A DNA stretch of 30,601 bases from CAYJLW01 sp964370965 (GCA_964370965.1 CAYJLW010000049.1:1-30601), one strand, 5' to 3'; positions 1 to 8,104 are shown, numbered from the stretch's first letter. A program made the numbers and translations. Notes: generated by a model not told the origin, from the letters alone.

Positions 1-971
1 CCGGCGCAGCGGTCGAGGGCGACACCGGCGGCCGCAGCCACGGGGGCGGCGGGCGCCGGCCCGGCGGCGGGCGGCGGGGGAGGCGGTGTGTAGCCGGCCA
101 CCGGGATGTCCGCGTGGACCGTGTTGTCTTCCTCGTAGGGTTCGCCACCGGCAAAGGGGAGTATCTCCGCCGTGATGGTGACGTTCGGGCCCACGCCGGG
201 GTCCACGTCCACGTTGACCGTGAGCGGTTCCGAGGTCTCGCCCGGGAGGAGGAAGCCGTACTCGCAGTAGCCGAGCGGGTCACCGCATCCCCACCCGTCC
301 CCCGCTACCACCGAGGTCGCCGTGAGTCCGGGCGGGGGAAGGACCTTGACGGTGACGGGCTGCCAGTTCTGGGTCGCGCCGTGGTTCGTCATGGTGAACG
401 TGTACGACCCCGTGCCCCCGGACGTGAGGGCACCGGTGATGGAACCCGTGAGGTCGAAGGTGGGGACGTCGAGGTAGATGACGTCGCCGTCGTTCTCCTC
501 GTTGAGGTCGTCGTCGGGGTCGACGACTGCGACGGTGACGGCGGCGGTCTCGGGGTGGCTCGCAGGGGTGAAGAGGACTCTCACCGATATCGGGGGGAGA
601 ACCTCGTCGACGGCGACGGGGCCGTCCCGGCCGCAGGCGATGAACGGGCCGACGTCCGGATCCTCCGCGAGGCCGCATTCCCAGCCTTCGCCCTCGGCGT
701 ACCAGTTCTCCTGTCCGATGCCGGGCTTGATGCCGACGACCACGAAGCCCGTCTCCGCTGCGGTGCCCACGTTCTCCGTGGTCACCTGGTAGGCGAAGTC
801 CTCCCAGCTCACGGAGGGGGACCCCAGCGAGACCACGGAGATCGCCATGTCCGGCGAGCCGCCCTCGGCTCCGGCCGCCGGGGCTTCGACGAGACCGAGA
901 CAGAGTGCGGCCGCTACGAGGCCGGCGAGGACGCCCACGCGCGCGCGTGGTGCTCGGAAGGAAGAGTGCAT
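1..971 (-). CDS. Secreted two-module (CARDB/DUF11-like) repeat protein, 3' end beyond window
   Basis: An open frame starts with ATG at 971 and stays open for 323 codons to the left edge, so the C-terminus is missing. The start is supported by a GGGAAAGGGG purine stretch just upstream. Residues 1-35 form a signal peptide (MHSSFRAPRARVGVLAG, hydrophobic stretch, AAGAEGG). Two similar modules follow, about residues 40-168 and 170-290. Each has the pattern of a beta-sandwich adhesive repeat: an early N-x-G/NHG turn (TTENVGTA, TMTNHGAT), a GWECG/GWGCG motif with a partner cysteine, and an acidic ending (DLNEENDGD, PYEEDNTVHADIP). A proline/alanine-rich stretch begins near residue 292, as expected before a C-terminal membrane or sortase anchor, which would lie outside the window. 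Family assignment to CARDB/DUF11 is by pattern only; the function is probably cell-surface. Confidence 0.75.
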   Translation of the reverse strand, partial: MHSSFRAPRARVGVLAGLVAAALCLGLVEAPAAGAEGGSPDMAISVVSLGSPSVSWEDFAYQVTTENVGTAAETGFVVVGIKPGIGQENWYAEGEGWECGLAEDPDVGPFIACGRDGPVAVDEVLPPISVRVLFTPASHPETAAVTVAVVDPDDDLNEENDGDVIYLDVPTFDLTGSITGALTSGGTGSYTFTMTNHGATQNWQPVTVKVLPPPGLTATSVVAGDGWGCGDPLGYCEYGFLLPGETSEPLTVNVDVDPGVGPNVTITAEILPFAGGEPYEEDNTVHADIPVAGYTPPPPPPAAGPAPAAPVAAAAGVALDRCA

Positions 972-1040
972 GAGCCACCCCTTTCCCACTGAGGGGGACC
1001 CCACGGCCGCCCCACCCAACTTGCGACGGGCGAGACCCTA

Positions 1041-1056
1041 GCGGGGAACGCCCCGC
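1041..1056 (-). terminator. Possible hairpin after slipin gene
   Basis: GCGGGG and CCCCGC flank a 4-base loop in the gap between the slipin stop and the next minus-strand gene. There is no T-tract, so it is only a weak terminator candidate. Confidence 0.25.
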
Positions 1057-1078
1057 CGGGCAATCGGGACGAAAGGGG

Positions 1079-1870
1079 TCAGCCCGCCGCGGGAGCTGCC
1101 GGTGGCGGGAGGGTGATCCTGCCCACCGCCTGGAAGGCCTCGAGGATCTCCAGCGGGATGGGGAAGACGATCGTGGAGCTGTTCTCGGCGGAGATCTCCA
1201 CCATCGTCTGCAGCATGCGGAGCTGGAGGGCGCCCGGGGCGGCCGCGATCACGCTGGCGGCGTCCGCCAGGCGCTGGGACGCCTGGAACTCACCCTCGGC
1301 GGCGACGATCTTCGCCCGCCGTTCCCGTTCCGCCTCGGCCTGGCGGGCCATGGCCCGCTGCATCTGCTCGGGCAGGGCTACGTCGCGGATCTCGACCCGG
1401 ATCACCTTCACACCCCAGTTCTCCGTCTGGTTGTCCAGAGCCACCTGGAGCTCGTTGTTGATGAGATCGCGCTCGGAGAGCATCTGGTCGAGCTCGTGAC
1501 GGCCCACGATGGAGCGCAGCGTGGTCTGGGAGACGAGTTGGGCGGCGGCGTACCAGTTGTTGATGCGCACGACGGACGCGGCGGCGTCCACGACCTGGAG
1601 GTAGGCGACGGCATCGACGGAAACCGTGACGTTGTCCTTCGTGATCACCTGCTGGGGCTGTACCGCGACGGCGTTCACCTGCAGGTTCGTCTTCACGATG
1701 CGGTCGATCACGGGCACGACGAAGAAGATCCCCGGGCCCTTGGCGCCCACGCAGCGACCGAGGCGGAAGATCACCCCCCGCTCGTACTCCTGCACGATCT
1801 TGATGGACCGGCTCAGGACGATGATGACCACGACGGCGACCACGATGACGACTCCGGCGGCAGCGCCCAT
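1079..1870 (-). CDS. SPFH/band 7 domain protein, slipin (stomatin-like)
   Basis: A 263-residue protein with one N-terminal membrane helix (residues 3-20, VVIVVAVVVIIVLSRSI) followed by the classic slipin opening QEYERGVIFRLGR and GPGIFFVVPVIDRI. The SPFH/band 7 domain covers about residues 20-180 (DVSVDAVAYLQVV-type strand, TLRSIVGRHELDQMLSERD, WGVKVIRVEIRDVALPEQMQ). An Ala/Glu-rich coiled coil (RAMARQAEAERERRAK) and the conserved AEGEFQASQRLADAA follow. Slipins assemble into membrane scaffold oligomers. The ATG shares one base with the stop of the upstream nfeD (TGATG), so the two genes are translationally coupled. SPFH-NfeD pairs are one of the most conserved bacterial gene couples, which supports both calls. 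The C-terminal PPPAAPAAG tail is low complexity. Confidence 0.93.
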   Translation of the reverse strand: MGAAAGVVIVVAVVVIIVLSRSIKIVQEYERGVIFRLGRCVGAKGPGIFFVVPVIDRIVKTNLQVNAVAVQPQQVITKDNVTVSVDAVAYLQVVDAAASVVRINNWYAAAQLVSQTTLRSIVGRHELDQMLSERDLINNELQVALDNQTENWGVKVIRVEIRDVALPEQMQRAMARQAEAERERRAKIVAAEGEFQASQRLADAASVIAAAPGALQLRMLQTMVEISAENSSTIVFPIPLEILEAFQAVGRITLPPPAAPAAG

Positions 1871-2502
1871 CAGGCTCTCCTCTCCACGTCACGCTTTTCC
1901 ACTTCGAGATGCATTCCCTCGTAGCTCACGACGGTGACCCGCTCGCCCACCGCGATGGCGGTGTCGTCGGGGCCCCGGGCGCTCCAGAAGGCGCCGTCGA
2001 GCGTCACGCTGCCCTCGCGTCCGCTCCAGCGGGTGACCTCGGCGCTGCGGCCCACGAGAGCGTCCATGCCCACGTCCGAGGGACGGTCCATGAGCCGGCC
2101 GGTGGCGGAGAGGAGCTGCGGGAAGAGGGCGGGGAGCAGGACGGAGGCCACCACGGCCGAGACGAGCGTGGGGGCGTCCTCGGCGACGAAGCCGAAGCCG
2201 ACGGAGCCGCCCGCGAACGCTGCCCCCGCCAGCACCTGGGCGGGGACGGGGGCGTGGCGGGCGGCGAGCATGGCGCCCCAGGCGCAGACGCCGGTGACCG
2301 TGAAGAGGAGCGGCCACCACGTCAGGTCCTGGCGGCCGAGGCCGACGACGGCGACAGCGGCGAGGCCGACGGCGAGGAGGCCGGCAAGGCCGAACGTGGG
2401 CGGCGGGGCGATCTCGAGGAGGAGGGCCACGGACGCCAGCACTATGCAGACGTAGGTCGCCGACGGCTCGTCCAGGAGGAAGCTCACGACGTCGGCCAGC
2501 AT
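1870..2502 (-). CDS. NfeD-like membrane protein
   Basis: A 210-residue protein: four to five hydrophobic segments (about residues 10-110, including VCIVLASVALLLEIA and FGLAGLLAVGLAAVAVVGLG) followed by a soluble C-terminal OB-fold domain of about 65 residues (DALVGRSAEVTRWSGREGSVTLDGAFWSAR ending in VGERVTVVSYEGMHLEVE, shown here in two parts). The GxxG.A...L.P.G.V...G..W.A pattern is that of NfeD. It lacks the ClpP-like protease domain of long NfeD. I prefer ATG 2502 because GGTGGGTGAC precedes it; an in-frame ATG at 2535 would add 11 residues (MGPPNPGPVGD) with no better ribosome site. NfeD is thought to work with its slipin partner, here the next gene downstream, in membrane quality control. 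Confidence 0.9.
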   Translation of the reverse strand: MLADVVSFLLDEPSATYVCIVLASVALLLEIAPPPTFGLAGLLAVGLAAVAVVGLGRQDLTWWPLLFTVTGVCAWGAMLAARHAPVPAQVLAGAAFAGGSVGFGFVAEDAPTLVSAVVASVLLPALFPQLLSATGRLMDRPSDVGMDALVGRSAEVTRWSGREGSVTLDGAFWSARGPDDTAIAVGERVTVVSYEGMHLEVEKRDVERRA

Positions 2503-2632
2503 GTCACCCACCGGTCCCGGGTTTGGTGGCCCCAATCATGCCCGCCCGCTCGGGGTGGCGCGCACAGTGTCGTCTCCCGCGTGCCCGCCCTTGGGGGGCG
2601 GCGCACCGTCCCGGGTCCCCCTTGGCGGGCCC

Positions 2633-2679
2633 AAACTGATGCCGATGTCCCGGTATTCCGGCGAAACGGCATCACTTCG
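2633..2679. repeat. Palindromic repeat family, copy 1
   Basis: About 47 bp with arms CTGATGCCG and CGGCATCAC around a CCCGGTATTCCGG centre. Its reverse complement matches the copy at 10624-10668 over an uninterrupted 27-base core and the copy at 20555 in both arms. It lies in the 274-bp gap between the nucS stop and the nfeD start. The same gap holds a CCGCCC/GGGCGG hairpin at 2585-2601. I see no gene in this gap. Confidence 0.8.
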
Positions 2680-2776
2680 ACGGGCGACGGCGCCGCCGGA
2701 GGGGCGGGGGCCGGGCGCGCCGGCAGGGACGGCAGGGGACGGCGGGGGATCCGGGGGGACGGGGCCGTTCGGGGTC

Positions 2777-3436
2777 TCAGAACAGCCGCAGGGCGGCGGT
2801 CTCGAGGCCGCGGAGGTCGTCGAGGTCGACGGTCACCGTGGCGACGCCACGGCCGGCGGCGAAGGTCTCGGCCTGGGGCTTCACACGGGTGGCGACGAGG
2901 ATGCCCCGTACCGGGGCGAGGAACGGGTCGCCGGCGAGGCGCTCGAGGTAGCGCAGGAGCTGTTCCACGCCGGCGATCTCGCCCACGCGCTTCACCTCGA
3001 TGGCGACCGTGGCGCCGGCGGCGTCGCGGCAGAGGAGGTCGACGGGGCCGATGTCCGTGGGGTACTCCCGCCGTACGAGCGTGAGGCCGGCCTCGACGGC
3101 GTCCAGTCGCTCCGCGAGGAGCACCTGGAGCTCTGCCTCCACGCCGTCCTTGGCGAGGCCGGGGTCCTCGCCCAGCTCCACCGAGCGGTCCTCGAGCACC
3201 TCGCCGATCTCGATGTGGAGGCGTTCCCCCGCCCCGTTGGTGACCGTGATCGTGTCGCCCGTCTCGGTGAGGGTGCACGGCGGTGACATCCAGTTCAGGG
3301 GCTTGTATGCCTTCGTGTCGCTGTGGACGGCCACGGATCCGTCGGCCTTGATGAGGATGAGGCGGCGGGCGTCGGGGAGGTGGGCGCCGAGGCGGCCCTT
3401 GTAGGTGACGGTGCAGCGGGCCACGAGAAGGCGCAT
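2777..3436 (-). CDS. nucS: Endonuclease NucS (EndoMS), mismatch-specific
   Basis: A 219-residue protein starting MRLLVARCTVTYKGRLGAHL, the typical NucS N-terminus. It has an N-terminal DNA-binding half (residues 1-105, with KAYKPLNWMSPP) and a C-terminal RecB-like nuclease half. The catalytic set is visible as D133 in GPVDLL, and E147 and K149 in AIEVKR, followed by the motif QLLRYLERL (159-167). The protein ends in LRLF, consistent with the beta-clamp-binding tail of actinobacterial NucS. NucS cleaves both strands at G-T, G-G and T-T mismatches and is the core of mismatch repair in actinobacteria that lack MutS/MutL. The frame stays open upstream to 3655, but homology starts exactly at ATG 3436. 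That upstream stretch is a decayed repeat and a vapC fragment. Confidence 0.95.
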   Translation of the reverse strand: MRLLVARCTVTYKGRLGAHLPDARRLILIKADGSVAVHSDTKAYKPLNWMSPPCTLTETGDTITVTNGAGERLHIEIGEVLEDRSVELGEDPGLAKDGVEAELQVLLAERLDAVEAGLTLVRREYPTDIGPVDLLCRDAAGATVAIEVKRVGEIAGVEQLLRYLERLAGDPFLAPVRGILVATRVKPQAETFAAGRGVATVTVDLDDLRGLETAALRLF

Positions 3437-3443
3437 GCGCCGA

Positions 3444-3449
3444 TGTCTA
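3444..3449 (-). promoter_or_regulatory. Possible leaderless -10 box of nucS
   Basis: TAGACA sits 7 bases before the nucS ATG and there is no Shine-Dalgarno sequence. This spacing would put the first transcribed base at or next to the start codon, as at several other genes here. No convincing -35 is seen. The decayed repeat copy ends just upstream, so the present nucS promoter lies close to that rearrangement. Confidence 0.3.
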
Positions 3450-3459
3450 CCGGGGCCCG

Positions 3460-3512
3460 GCGCACCGTGTCGAGGACGAGGCGGGCGTCGCCGATCGTGG
3501 TGCGGGTTCACG
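3460..3512 (-). repeat. Decayed second copy of the decarboxylase 3' end
   Basis: These 53 bases match 3696-3750, the last 18 codons of the decarboxylase gene, with four substitutions and a 2-base deletion (GTGAACCCGC.ACCACG in the real gene has two extra bases). It is non-coding now. Together the two copies bracket the vapC remnant in direct orientation. Confidence 0.85.
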
Positions 3513-3675
3513 CCGAGGCGACGCGCAAGGGAGTGTGACGCGCGAGGGTGTCGAAGTCGGAGTCGGCGTGGAGGACCGGGACGTCGGCTCGGATCGCCAC
3601 GGCGGCGACGAGGCAGTCGAACACCTTGCGCACGGTCTCGCCGTTGCGCCGGCACGCCCGGTAGAGAGCGGCGCC
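3508..3675 (-). pseudogene. VapC-type PIN-domain toxin, 3' fragment
   Basis: The last 55 codons before the TGA at 3508-3510 encode a typical C-terminal third of a VapC ribonuclease: LYRACRRNGETVRKVFDCLV, then AAVAIRADVPVLHADSDFDT, then LARHTPLRV. The conserved G-x-T-x-R, the D of FDCL and the D-x-D-F-D acidic site are all kept. Intact VapC proteins are about 130 residues, so the N-terminal acidic residues and about 75 residues are missing. No antitoxin gene is present. Upstream the frame runs into the decarboxylase gene, which is read in another frame, so there is no proper start. The fragment ends exactly where the decayed repeat copy begins; its stop codon lies inside that repeat. I take it as a dead remnant. 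Confidence 0.8.
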
Positions 3676-3692
3676 TCGCGGTGCCCGGGCGC

Positions 3693-5051
3693 TCAGCGCA
3701 TCGTGTCGAGGACGAGGCGGACGTCGTCGACCGTGGTGCGCGGGTTCACGAAGCAGAAGCGCATGGCGGCCGCCCCGGACCATGTGGTGGGGACGCAGAA
3801 GGCCACCCGCTCGGCGAGGAGGCGCGCCGCCCAGGATGCGTAGTCCTCGGCGTCCCAGCCCCGGCGGCGGAAGACGACGACGGAGAGGACCGGATCGAGG
3901 CAGAGCTCGAGCTCGGGTCGGGTCCCGATCTCGCCGGCCGTGGCCCGGGCGAGGGTGAGGGACGATTCCACGGCCTCGGCATAGGCGGCCGTGCCGTGGG
4001 TGGCGAGGGAGAACCAGAAGGGCAGGCCGCGGGCGCGCCGGGAGAGGTGGAAGGCGTAGTCGGCCGGGTTCCACTCCCCGCGCACGTTCACGGAGTCGAG
4101 ATACGCGGCCTCCTGTGTGTGGGCGGCCCGGGCGAGGCCGGGCTCCCGGTAGAGGAGGGCGGCGCAGTCGAGGGGGGCGAAGAGCCACTTGTGCGGGTCC
4201 ACGACGAGGGAGTCGGCGTGCTCGACCCCGGCGAAGAGGCCCCGGGCGCTGGGGGCGGCGAGGGCGGCGCCGCCGTAGGCGCCGTCGACGTGGAACCACA
4301 GGCGCCGATCCCGGCATGTGGCGGCGATCCCGGCGAGGTCGTCGACCATGCCGGCGTTCGTGGTGCCCGCCGTGGCCGCCACGGCGAAGACCCCTTCGGC
4401 CGTCCCGGGGTCGAGAGCGGAGAACGTGGCAGCGAGGGCCCCACCCGTGAGGCGTCCGCGTTCGTCCCCGGGGACGGTGAGGACGTCGACGTCCATGACG
4501 CGGGCGGCGGCATGGATGGAGGAATGCGTGTCGTACGTCGCCACCACGGCCCAGCGACGGGGCCGGCCGCCGCGACGCGAGACGTCAGCGGTGTGGCGGG
4601 CGGTCACGAGTGCCGAGAGGTTCCCGGCGGAGCCGCCGGAGACGAAGACGCCGCCCGATTCCGCCGGGAACCCGGCGAGGTCGGCCAGCCAGCGCAGGGC
4701 CTCGTTCTCGGCGTGCACGGCACCGGCGCCCTCGAGCCAGGTGCTGCCGTAGAGGGACGAGGCGCTCACGACGAGGTCGAAGAGGGTGGCGGCGTCCGTG
4801 GGGGCGACGGGGACGAACGCCCAGTGTCTGGGGTGGTCCACCGAGATCGTGGCGGGAGCGAGGACGTCGGCCCAGATCCGTAGGGCCTCTTCACCGCCGA
4901 GGCCCGCCTCGGTGATCGCAGGCCCGGCGCCGGCGGCGAGCTCCCTGGGGGGGACGGGACCGTCGAGCGGGGGATCCTCCCGGATCCGATCGAGGGCGTA
5001 CCCCACGATCGCCCGGGCGAGTCGCTCGGTGTGGTCGTCGAAGAGGTGCAT
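3693..5051 (-). CDS. Pyridoxal-phosphate-dependent decarboxylase (group II, aromatic-amino-acid/glutamate type)
   Basis: A 452-residue protein of the PLP-dependent group II decarboxylase family, close to the usual 450-500 residues. Visible landmarks are HPRHWAFVP (73-81), the phosphate-binding VSGGSAGNLSAL (137-148), TAGTTNAGMVDDL (227-239), HVDGAYGG (254-261) with the cofactor-ring aspartate D256, and DPHKWLF (285-291) with the Schiff-base lysine K288. It ends RFCFVNPRTT plus DDVRLVLDTMR, a normal family C-terminus. The substrate cannot be told from sequence; aromatic amino acids are the commonest for this subgroup. No operon partner is evident: the MCE operon ends 121 bp upstream. The last 18 codons are duplicated downstream beyond a vapC fragment. 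Confidence 0.92.
   Translation of the reverse strand: MHLFDDHTERLARAIVGYALDRIREDPPLDGPVPPRELAAGAGPAITEAGLGGEEALRIWADVLAPATISVDHPRHWAFVPVAPTDAATLFDLVVSASSLYGSTWLEGAGAVHAENEALRWLADLAGFPAESGGVFVSGGSAGNLSALVTARHTADVSRRGGRPRRWAVVATYDTHSSIHAAARVMDVDVLTVPGDERGRLTGGALAATFSALDPGTAEGVFAVAATAGTTNAGMVDDLAGIAATCRDRRLWFHVDGAYGGAALAAPSARGLFAGVEHADSLVVDPHKWLFAPLDCAALLYREPGLARAAHTQEAAYLDSVNVRGEWNPADYAFHLSRRARGLPFWFSLATHGTAAYAEAVESSLTLARATAGEIGTRPELELCLDPVLSVVVFRRRGWDAEDYASWAARLLAERVAFCVPTTWSGAAAMRFCFVNPRTTVDDVRLVLDTMR
3696..3750 (-). repeat. Parental copy of the direct repeat (inside decarboxylase 3' end)
   Basis: These 55 bases encode the decarboxylase C-terminus VNPRTTVDDVRLVLDTMR. They recur in the same orientation at 3460-3512, 236 bp away, after the vapC fragment. 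Confidence 0.85.
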
Positions 5052-5057
5052 CCCCCG

Positions 5058-5063
5058 AGCCTA
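5058..5063 (-). promoter_or_regulatory. Leaderless -10 box of the decarboxylase gene
   Basis: On the minus strand TAGGCT is followed by six bases (CGGGGG) and then the ATG at 5051. No Shine-Dalgarno is possible at this distance, which fits a leaderless mRNA. The 121-bp gap up to 5172 holds no other feature I can support. Confidence 0.5.
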
Positions 5064-5172
5064 AGGGAGGGTGGGGCGTGTCCGGGGAGGATGGTGTCCG
5101 CCTCCGCCCGCGACACCCGTGTCGTGCACCCCCGCCTCCCTGGCGGCTCGATCGGCACGTTCGCGGATTTCT

Positions 5173-6177
5173 CTACCCGGTGCCCTTCTGCATCTCCGCC
5201 TTCACGGATTCGAGGGCCCCGATCATGGGCTCCCTGATCCAGGGGATCTCGGCGAGCTTGCGAAAGAGCGCCTCGGAGGCAGGGTTGAGGTCCGGGATGC
5301 TGATGACCGTGGCCGTGACGGGCTTGCGACCGTTCACGAGGTCGTCGAGGAGGACGACGAGGTCGGAGGTCTTCTGCACGTAGGACGGGAGGGTGTCGAG
5401 GGTGCCGGCGACCTTGCCTGTCTCCACGCGGGCGAGGGTGTCGCGCAGGAGGGTGACCGTGCGGTCGATCGCGGCCCGGTTCTTGGCGACCTGTTCCCGG
5501 AGGCGCACGAGGAGCCGGGCGGCGGAGTCGATCACCTCGCCGAGGGCGTCGGCGCGGCCGTCGAGAGCCCGGGTGAGCTGGTCGAGGTTGGTCATGATGC
5601 GCCCCAGGGACTCGGAGCGGTCGGCGAGGGCGGCGAGGAGGACCCGGGAGTCGGCGAAGATCGCCTGCAGGTCGGCGCTGCGGCCGTTGAAGGACTCCTG
5701 GAGCGTCTTGCTCATCTGGCGGATCTGGTGTTCGCCGGCGACCCCTTCGAGGAGGCCGGCGGTGTTGAAGAGGAGCGAGTCGAGGCCCATGTCGGTGCCG
5801 GTGTGCTCGATCGTGTCTCCGGGGAGCGGGCTCCGGGCCTTGCCGGGGTCGAGGTCGAGGTACAGCTCTCCGAGGAGGGACTTGATGCGCAGCGTGAGGG
5901 AGGCGTCCGCCTTCAGCTCGGGGGCGTCGGCGAGCAGTTGCACGCTGAGGAGGGCGAGGCGGCCGTCGCCGCTGTTGCGGATGGAGGAGACGTCTCCCAC
6001 CTTGACGCCCTTGTAGGTGACGTCGGCGTGGTTGACGAGGCCCACGACGCTCCGGAAGCGGGCGTGGACGTTGCGCCCGCCCGGCGGGTCGGTCTCCCGC
6101 AGGGCGAAGACGGCGCCCCCGGCGAGGAGGCCGACGGCGATCACGAGGGCGCCCACCCGCCGGGCCGTGGCCTTCAC
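5173..6177 (-). CDS. MCE/MlaD-domain protein (third of operon)
   Basis: A 334-residue protein with an N-terminal membrane anchor (residues 9-26, GALVIAVGLLAGGAVFAL) followed by the MCE domain (about 38-118): VHARFRSVVGLVNHADVTYK, GVKVGDVSSI and the SLLGELYLDLDPG signature. From about 140 to 300 comes the long, mostly helical region typical of actinobacterial Mce proteins. MCE proteins form the periplasmic or cell-wall lipid channel of Mla/Mce importers. The ATG overlaps the previous gene's stop by four bases (ATGA), so expression is coupled. No lipobox is present. It is the last gene of the operon. Confidence 0.93.
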   Translation of the reverse strand: MKATARRVGALVIAVGLLAGGAVFALRETDPPGGRNVHARFRSVVGLVNHADVTYKGVKVGDVSSIRNSGDGRLALLSVQLLADAPELKADASLTLRIKSLLGELYLDLDPGKARSPLPGDTIEHTGTDMGLDSLLFNTAGLLEGVAGEHQIRQMSKTLQESFNGRSADLQAIFADSRVLLAALADRSESLGRIMTNLDQLTRALDGRADALGEVIDSAARLLVRLREQVAKNRAAIDRTVTLLRDTLARVETGKVAGTLDTLPSYVQKTSDLVVLLDDLVNGRKPVTATVISIPDLNPASEALFRKLAEIPWIREPMIGALESVKAEMQKGTG

Positions 6178-7142
6178 CGGCCCTCCTTCAGGATGGCGAG
6201 CATCTGGTCGACCTCGGGCAGGTTCGTCACGAGGACCTGTATGGCCCGGTCCTTCTCGCCGTTGAGGAGGCGCACGGCGGAGTCCAGCAGCACGTTGAGC
6301 CGGTCGAGGATCCCGGGGAGGGCGTCGAGGGCCTCGGCGAGGCGCGCCTCCCGGGACACGAGCACGTCGGCGAGCTGTGTGGTGAGGGCGAGGATCTCCT
6401 GCGCGGCGGCGAGGTTCTCGGTCACGAGGTCGTTCATCTCCACGCTGAGCAGGGCGAGGTTGTCGATGACGGCGTTGATCTCGGTGTCCCGGGAGGCCAC
6501 GACGGTGACGAGCGCCGCGGTGCGCTCCAGGAGGCGGCCGGCGACGCCGTCCTGGCTGCCCATGCCCGCCTTGATGCGCTCCACGTCCGCGAGGAGGGTG
6601 TCGAGCTGCGCGACGGCGGGGCCGATCCCGGCCTGGAGCTCCTTCAGGAGCTCGCCGGCGTCGAGGGGGGCGAGCTTGTCGACAGCGGCGACGAGGGGGT
6701 CGAGGGCGTCGGAGGGGTCCGAGATCTCCTCGTGCGCCCGCCGGATCGTGTCGCCGTCGCGCAGGTCCGGCTGCGACCTCGAGCCCGGGTAGAGGACGAC
6801 GGCCTTCTCCCCGATGATCGTCTTGGTGATCACCCCGACGGAGGCGTCCGAGTGGAGGGTGAAGGGCCGGCTGAGCTTCACCTGCAGGTGGGCGCTGGAG
6901 GGGTCCAGGCGCATGTCGGTGACGACGCCGATCGTGACCCCGCTGGGGGTGAGCACGGACGTCTTGTCGGGTTCCACGCCTGAGACCTTGGGGAGGACCA
7001 CGCTGTAGGACCTCTCCCCTCCGCTCAAGAGGGCACCTCCGGAGGCCCGGATGACGAGGAAGCCCACCACGAGCGCCGACACGACGGCGTAGCCGGCGAT
7101 CATGCCGAGTGTGGCCAGGGGGCGCCCGGCCTTCACGCGCAC
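6174..7142 (-). CDS. MCE/MlaD-domain protein (second of operon)
   Basis: A 322-residue protein with one N-terminal membrane helix (about 11-31, ATLGMIAGYAVVSALVVGFL) and an MCE domain at about 44-122: YSVVLPKVSGVEPDKTSVLT, GVTIGVVTDM and the IIGEKAVVLYPGS signature in place of the usual LGxKYVxLxPG. A helical tail with repeated LDTLLADVERI-, NLALLSVEMNDL- and LLDSAVRLL-type segments follows to the C-terminus. It overlaps the upstream mce gene by ten bases and the downstream one by four. Together with its two neighbours it would make a hetero-oligomeric MCE ring. The substrate is unknown; sterols, fatty acids and phospholipids are the known cargo of this superfamily. Confidence 0.93.
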   Translation of the reverse strand: MRVKAGRPLATLGMIAGYAVVSALVVGFLVIRASGGALLSGGERSYSVVLPKVSGVEPDKTSVLTPSGVTIGVVTDMRLDPSSAHLQVKLSRPFTLHSDASVGVITKTIIGEKAVVLYPGSRSQPDLRDGDTIRRAHEEISDPSDALDPLVAAVDKLAPLDAGELLKELQAGIGPAVAQLDTLLADVERIKAGMGSQDGVAGRLLERTAALVTVVASRDTEINAVIDNLALLSVEMNDLVTENLAAAQEILALTTQLADVLVSREARLAEALDALPGILDRLNVLLDSAVRLLNGEKDRAIQVLVTNLPEVDQMLAILKEGR

Positions 7143-8104
7143 CCCGTCGAGGTCGAGTCCCGCGGCGGGACGCCGGCGCGGCGGTCGTCCATCAGGAGGG
7201 GCCCGAAGTTCGTGATGCCGATCGGGACGGGGTACTTGCGGTCGTGCATGTTCTCCACGATCTGGCCGAGGAAGCGGCGCAGGAGGCAGATGGTGAGGGG
7301 AGCCTTCTCCCCGGCGGCCCGCAGCGCGGCCGCCCGGCTCTCGAGGAGGTCGGCGAGGGACGCCACGTCACGCACGAGGCGCTCGGCGTCCTTCCTGGTC
7401 GCGTCGCCGAAGCGGCCCAGGCTCTCGATGGTGCCCCGGGCGGCGGCCGAGGCCTGCCCGATGCGGTCGCTCTGGGCCACGAGGTTCGACGTGAGGGTGT
7501 CTGTGGCGTCGAGAAGTCCGAAGATCTCGGCGTTGTGCGCGACGAAGGCGTCCAGCGCCCGCCGGAGGCTGCCCACGAGCGCGCTCAACTGGGGGGCGCG
7601 GCCGTCGATCTCCCTGTTCACCGAGGAGAGCGTCTCGTTGACCTGCTCGGCCGGGAGGTCCTCGAGCACGGGTCCGGTCCTGGACAGGACGTCGCCGAGG
7701 TCCGCCCCCGTGCGGGTGCGCGAGAGCGGGATCGTCCCGCTGAGGCGTTGTCGCGACCGGCCCGGGTCGAGTTCCACGTACTTCTCGCCCAGGAAGCTCC
7801 GCAGGCGCAGGGACGCTGTGGCGTCCGCCCGCACGACGACGTCCGGCGCGATGCCGAGGGTGACGAGGGACCTGCCCGCACGGGACTCCACGGCGATCAC
7901 GCGGCCCACAGGGATGCCCCGGATGCGCACCTCCGAGGACTTCGGGACGACGTTGAGCGCCGAGGAGAACTCCGCTGTGACCCGCTGCCGGCCGGTCCCC
8001 GTGATGCCGGCGCCGGTGAAGAGGACGAAGAAGAGGCCCCCGAGCGCGGCGAGGGCGACGCTCCCGCAGAGGACGACCACCCAGCGGCGGTAGGTGGTGC
8101 TCAT
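7133..8104 (-). CDS. MCE/MlaD-domain protein (first of operon)
   Basis: A 323-residue protein: membrane helix at about 7-30 (RWVVVLCGSVALAALGGLFF), then the MCE domain at about 40-118 (VTAEFSSALNVVPKSSEVRI, RGIPVGRVIAVES, SFLGEKYVELDPG) and a helical region. Near the end comes LLRRFLGQIVENMHDRKYPV, then PIGITNFGPLL, which resembles the conserved block near the C-terminus of mycobacterial Mce proteins. It starts 13 bp after the second permease gene and overlaps the next mce gene by ten bases. Confidence 0.93.
   Translation of the reverse strand: MSTTYRRWVVVLCGSVALAALGGLFFVLFTGAGITGTGRQRVTAEFSSALNVVPKSSEVRIRGIPVGRVIAVESRAGRSLVTLGIAPDVVVRADATASLRLRSFLGEKYVELDPGRSRQRLSGTIPLSRTRTGADLGDVLSRTGPVLEDLPAEQVNETLSSVNREIDGRAPQLSALVGSLRRALDAFVAHNAEIFGLLDATDTLTSNLVAQSDRIGQASAAARGTIESLGRFGDATRKDAERLVRDVASLADLLESRAAALRAAGEKAPLTICLLRRFLGQIVENMHDRKYPVPIGITNFGPLLMDDRRAGVPPRDSTSTGCA

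Noticed and set aside
3437..3655. N-terminal extension of NucS
   Set aside because: The extra 73 residues are Arg/Pro-rich and are coded by the decayed repeat and vapC fragment in another frame.
3405..4883. Long plus-strand open frame opposite the decarboxylase
   Set aside because: The minus-strand decarboxylase motifs are complete; the plus frame has no recognisable domain.
5071..6792. Long plus-strand open frame opposite the MCE genes
   Set aside because: It is antisense to two genes with clear MCE domains and has the Gly/Arg/Glu-biased composition typical of shadow frames in high-GC DNA.
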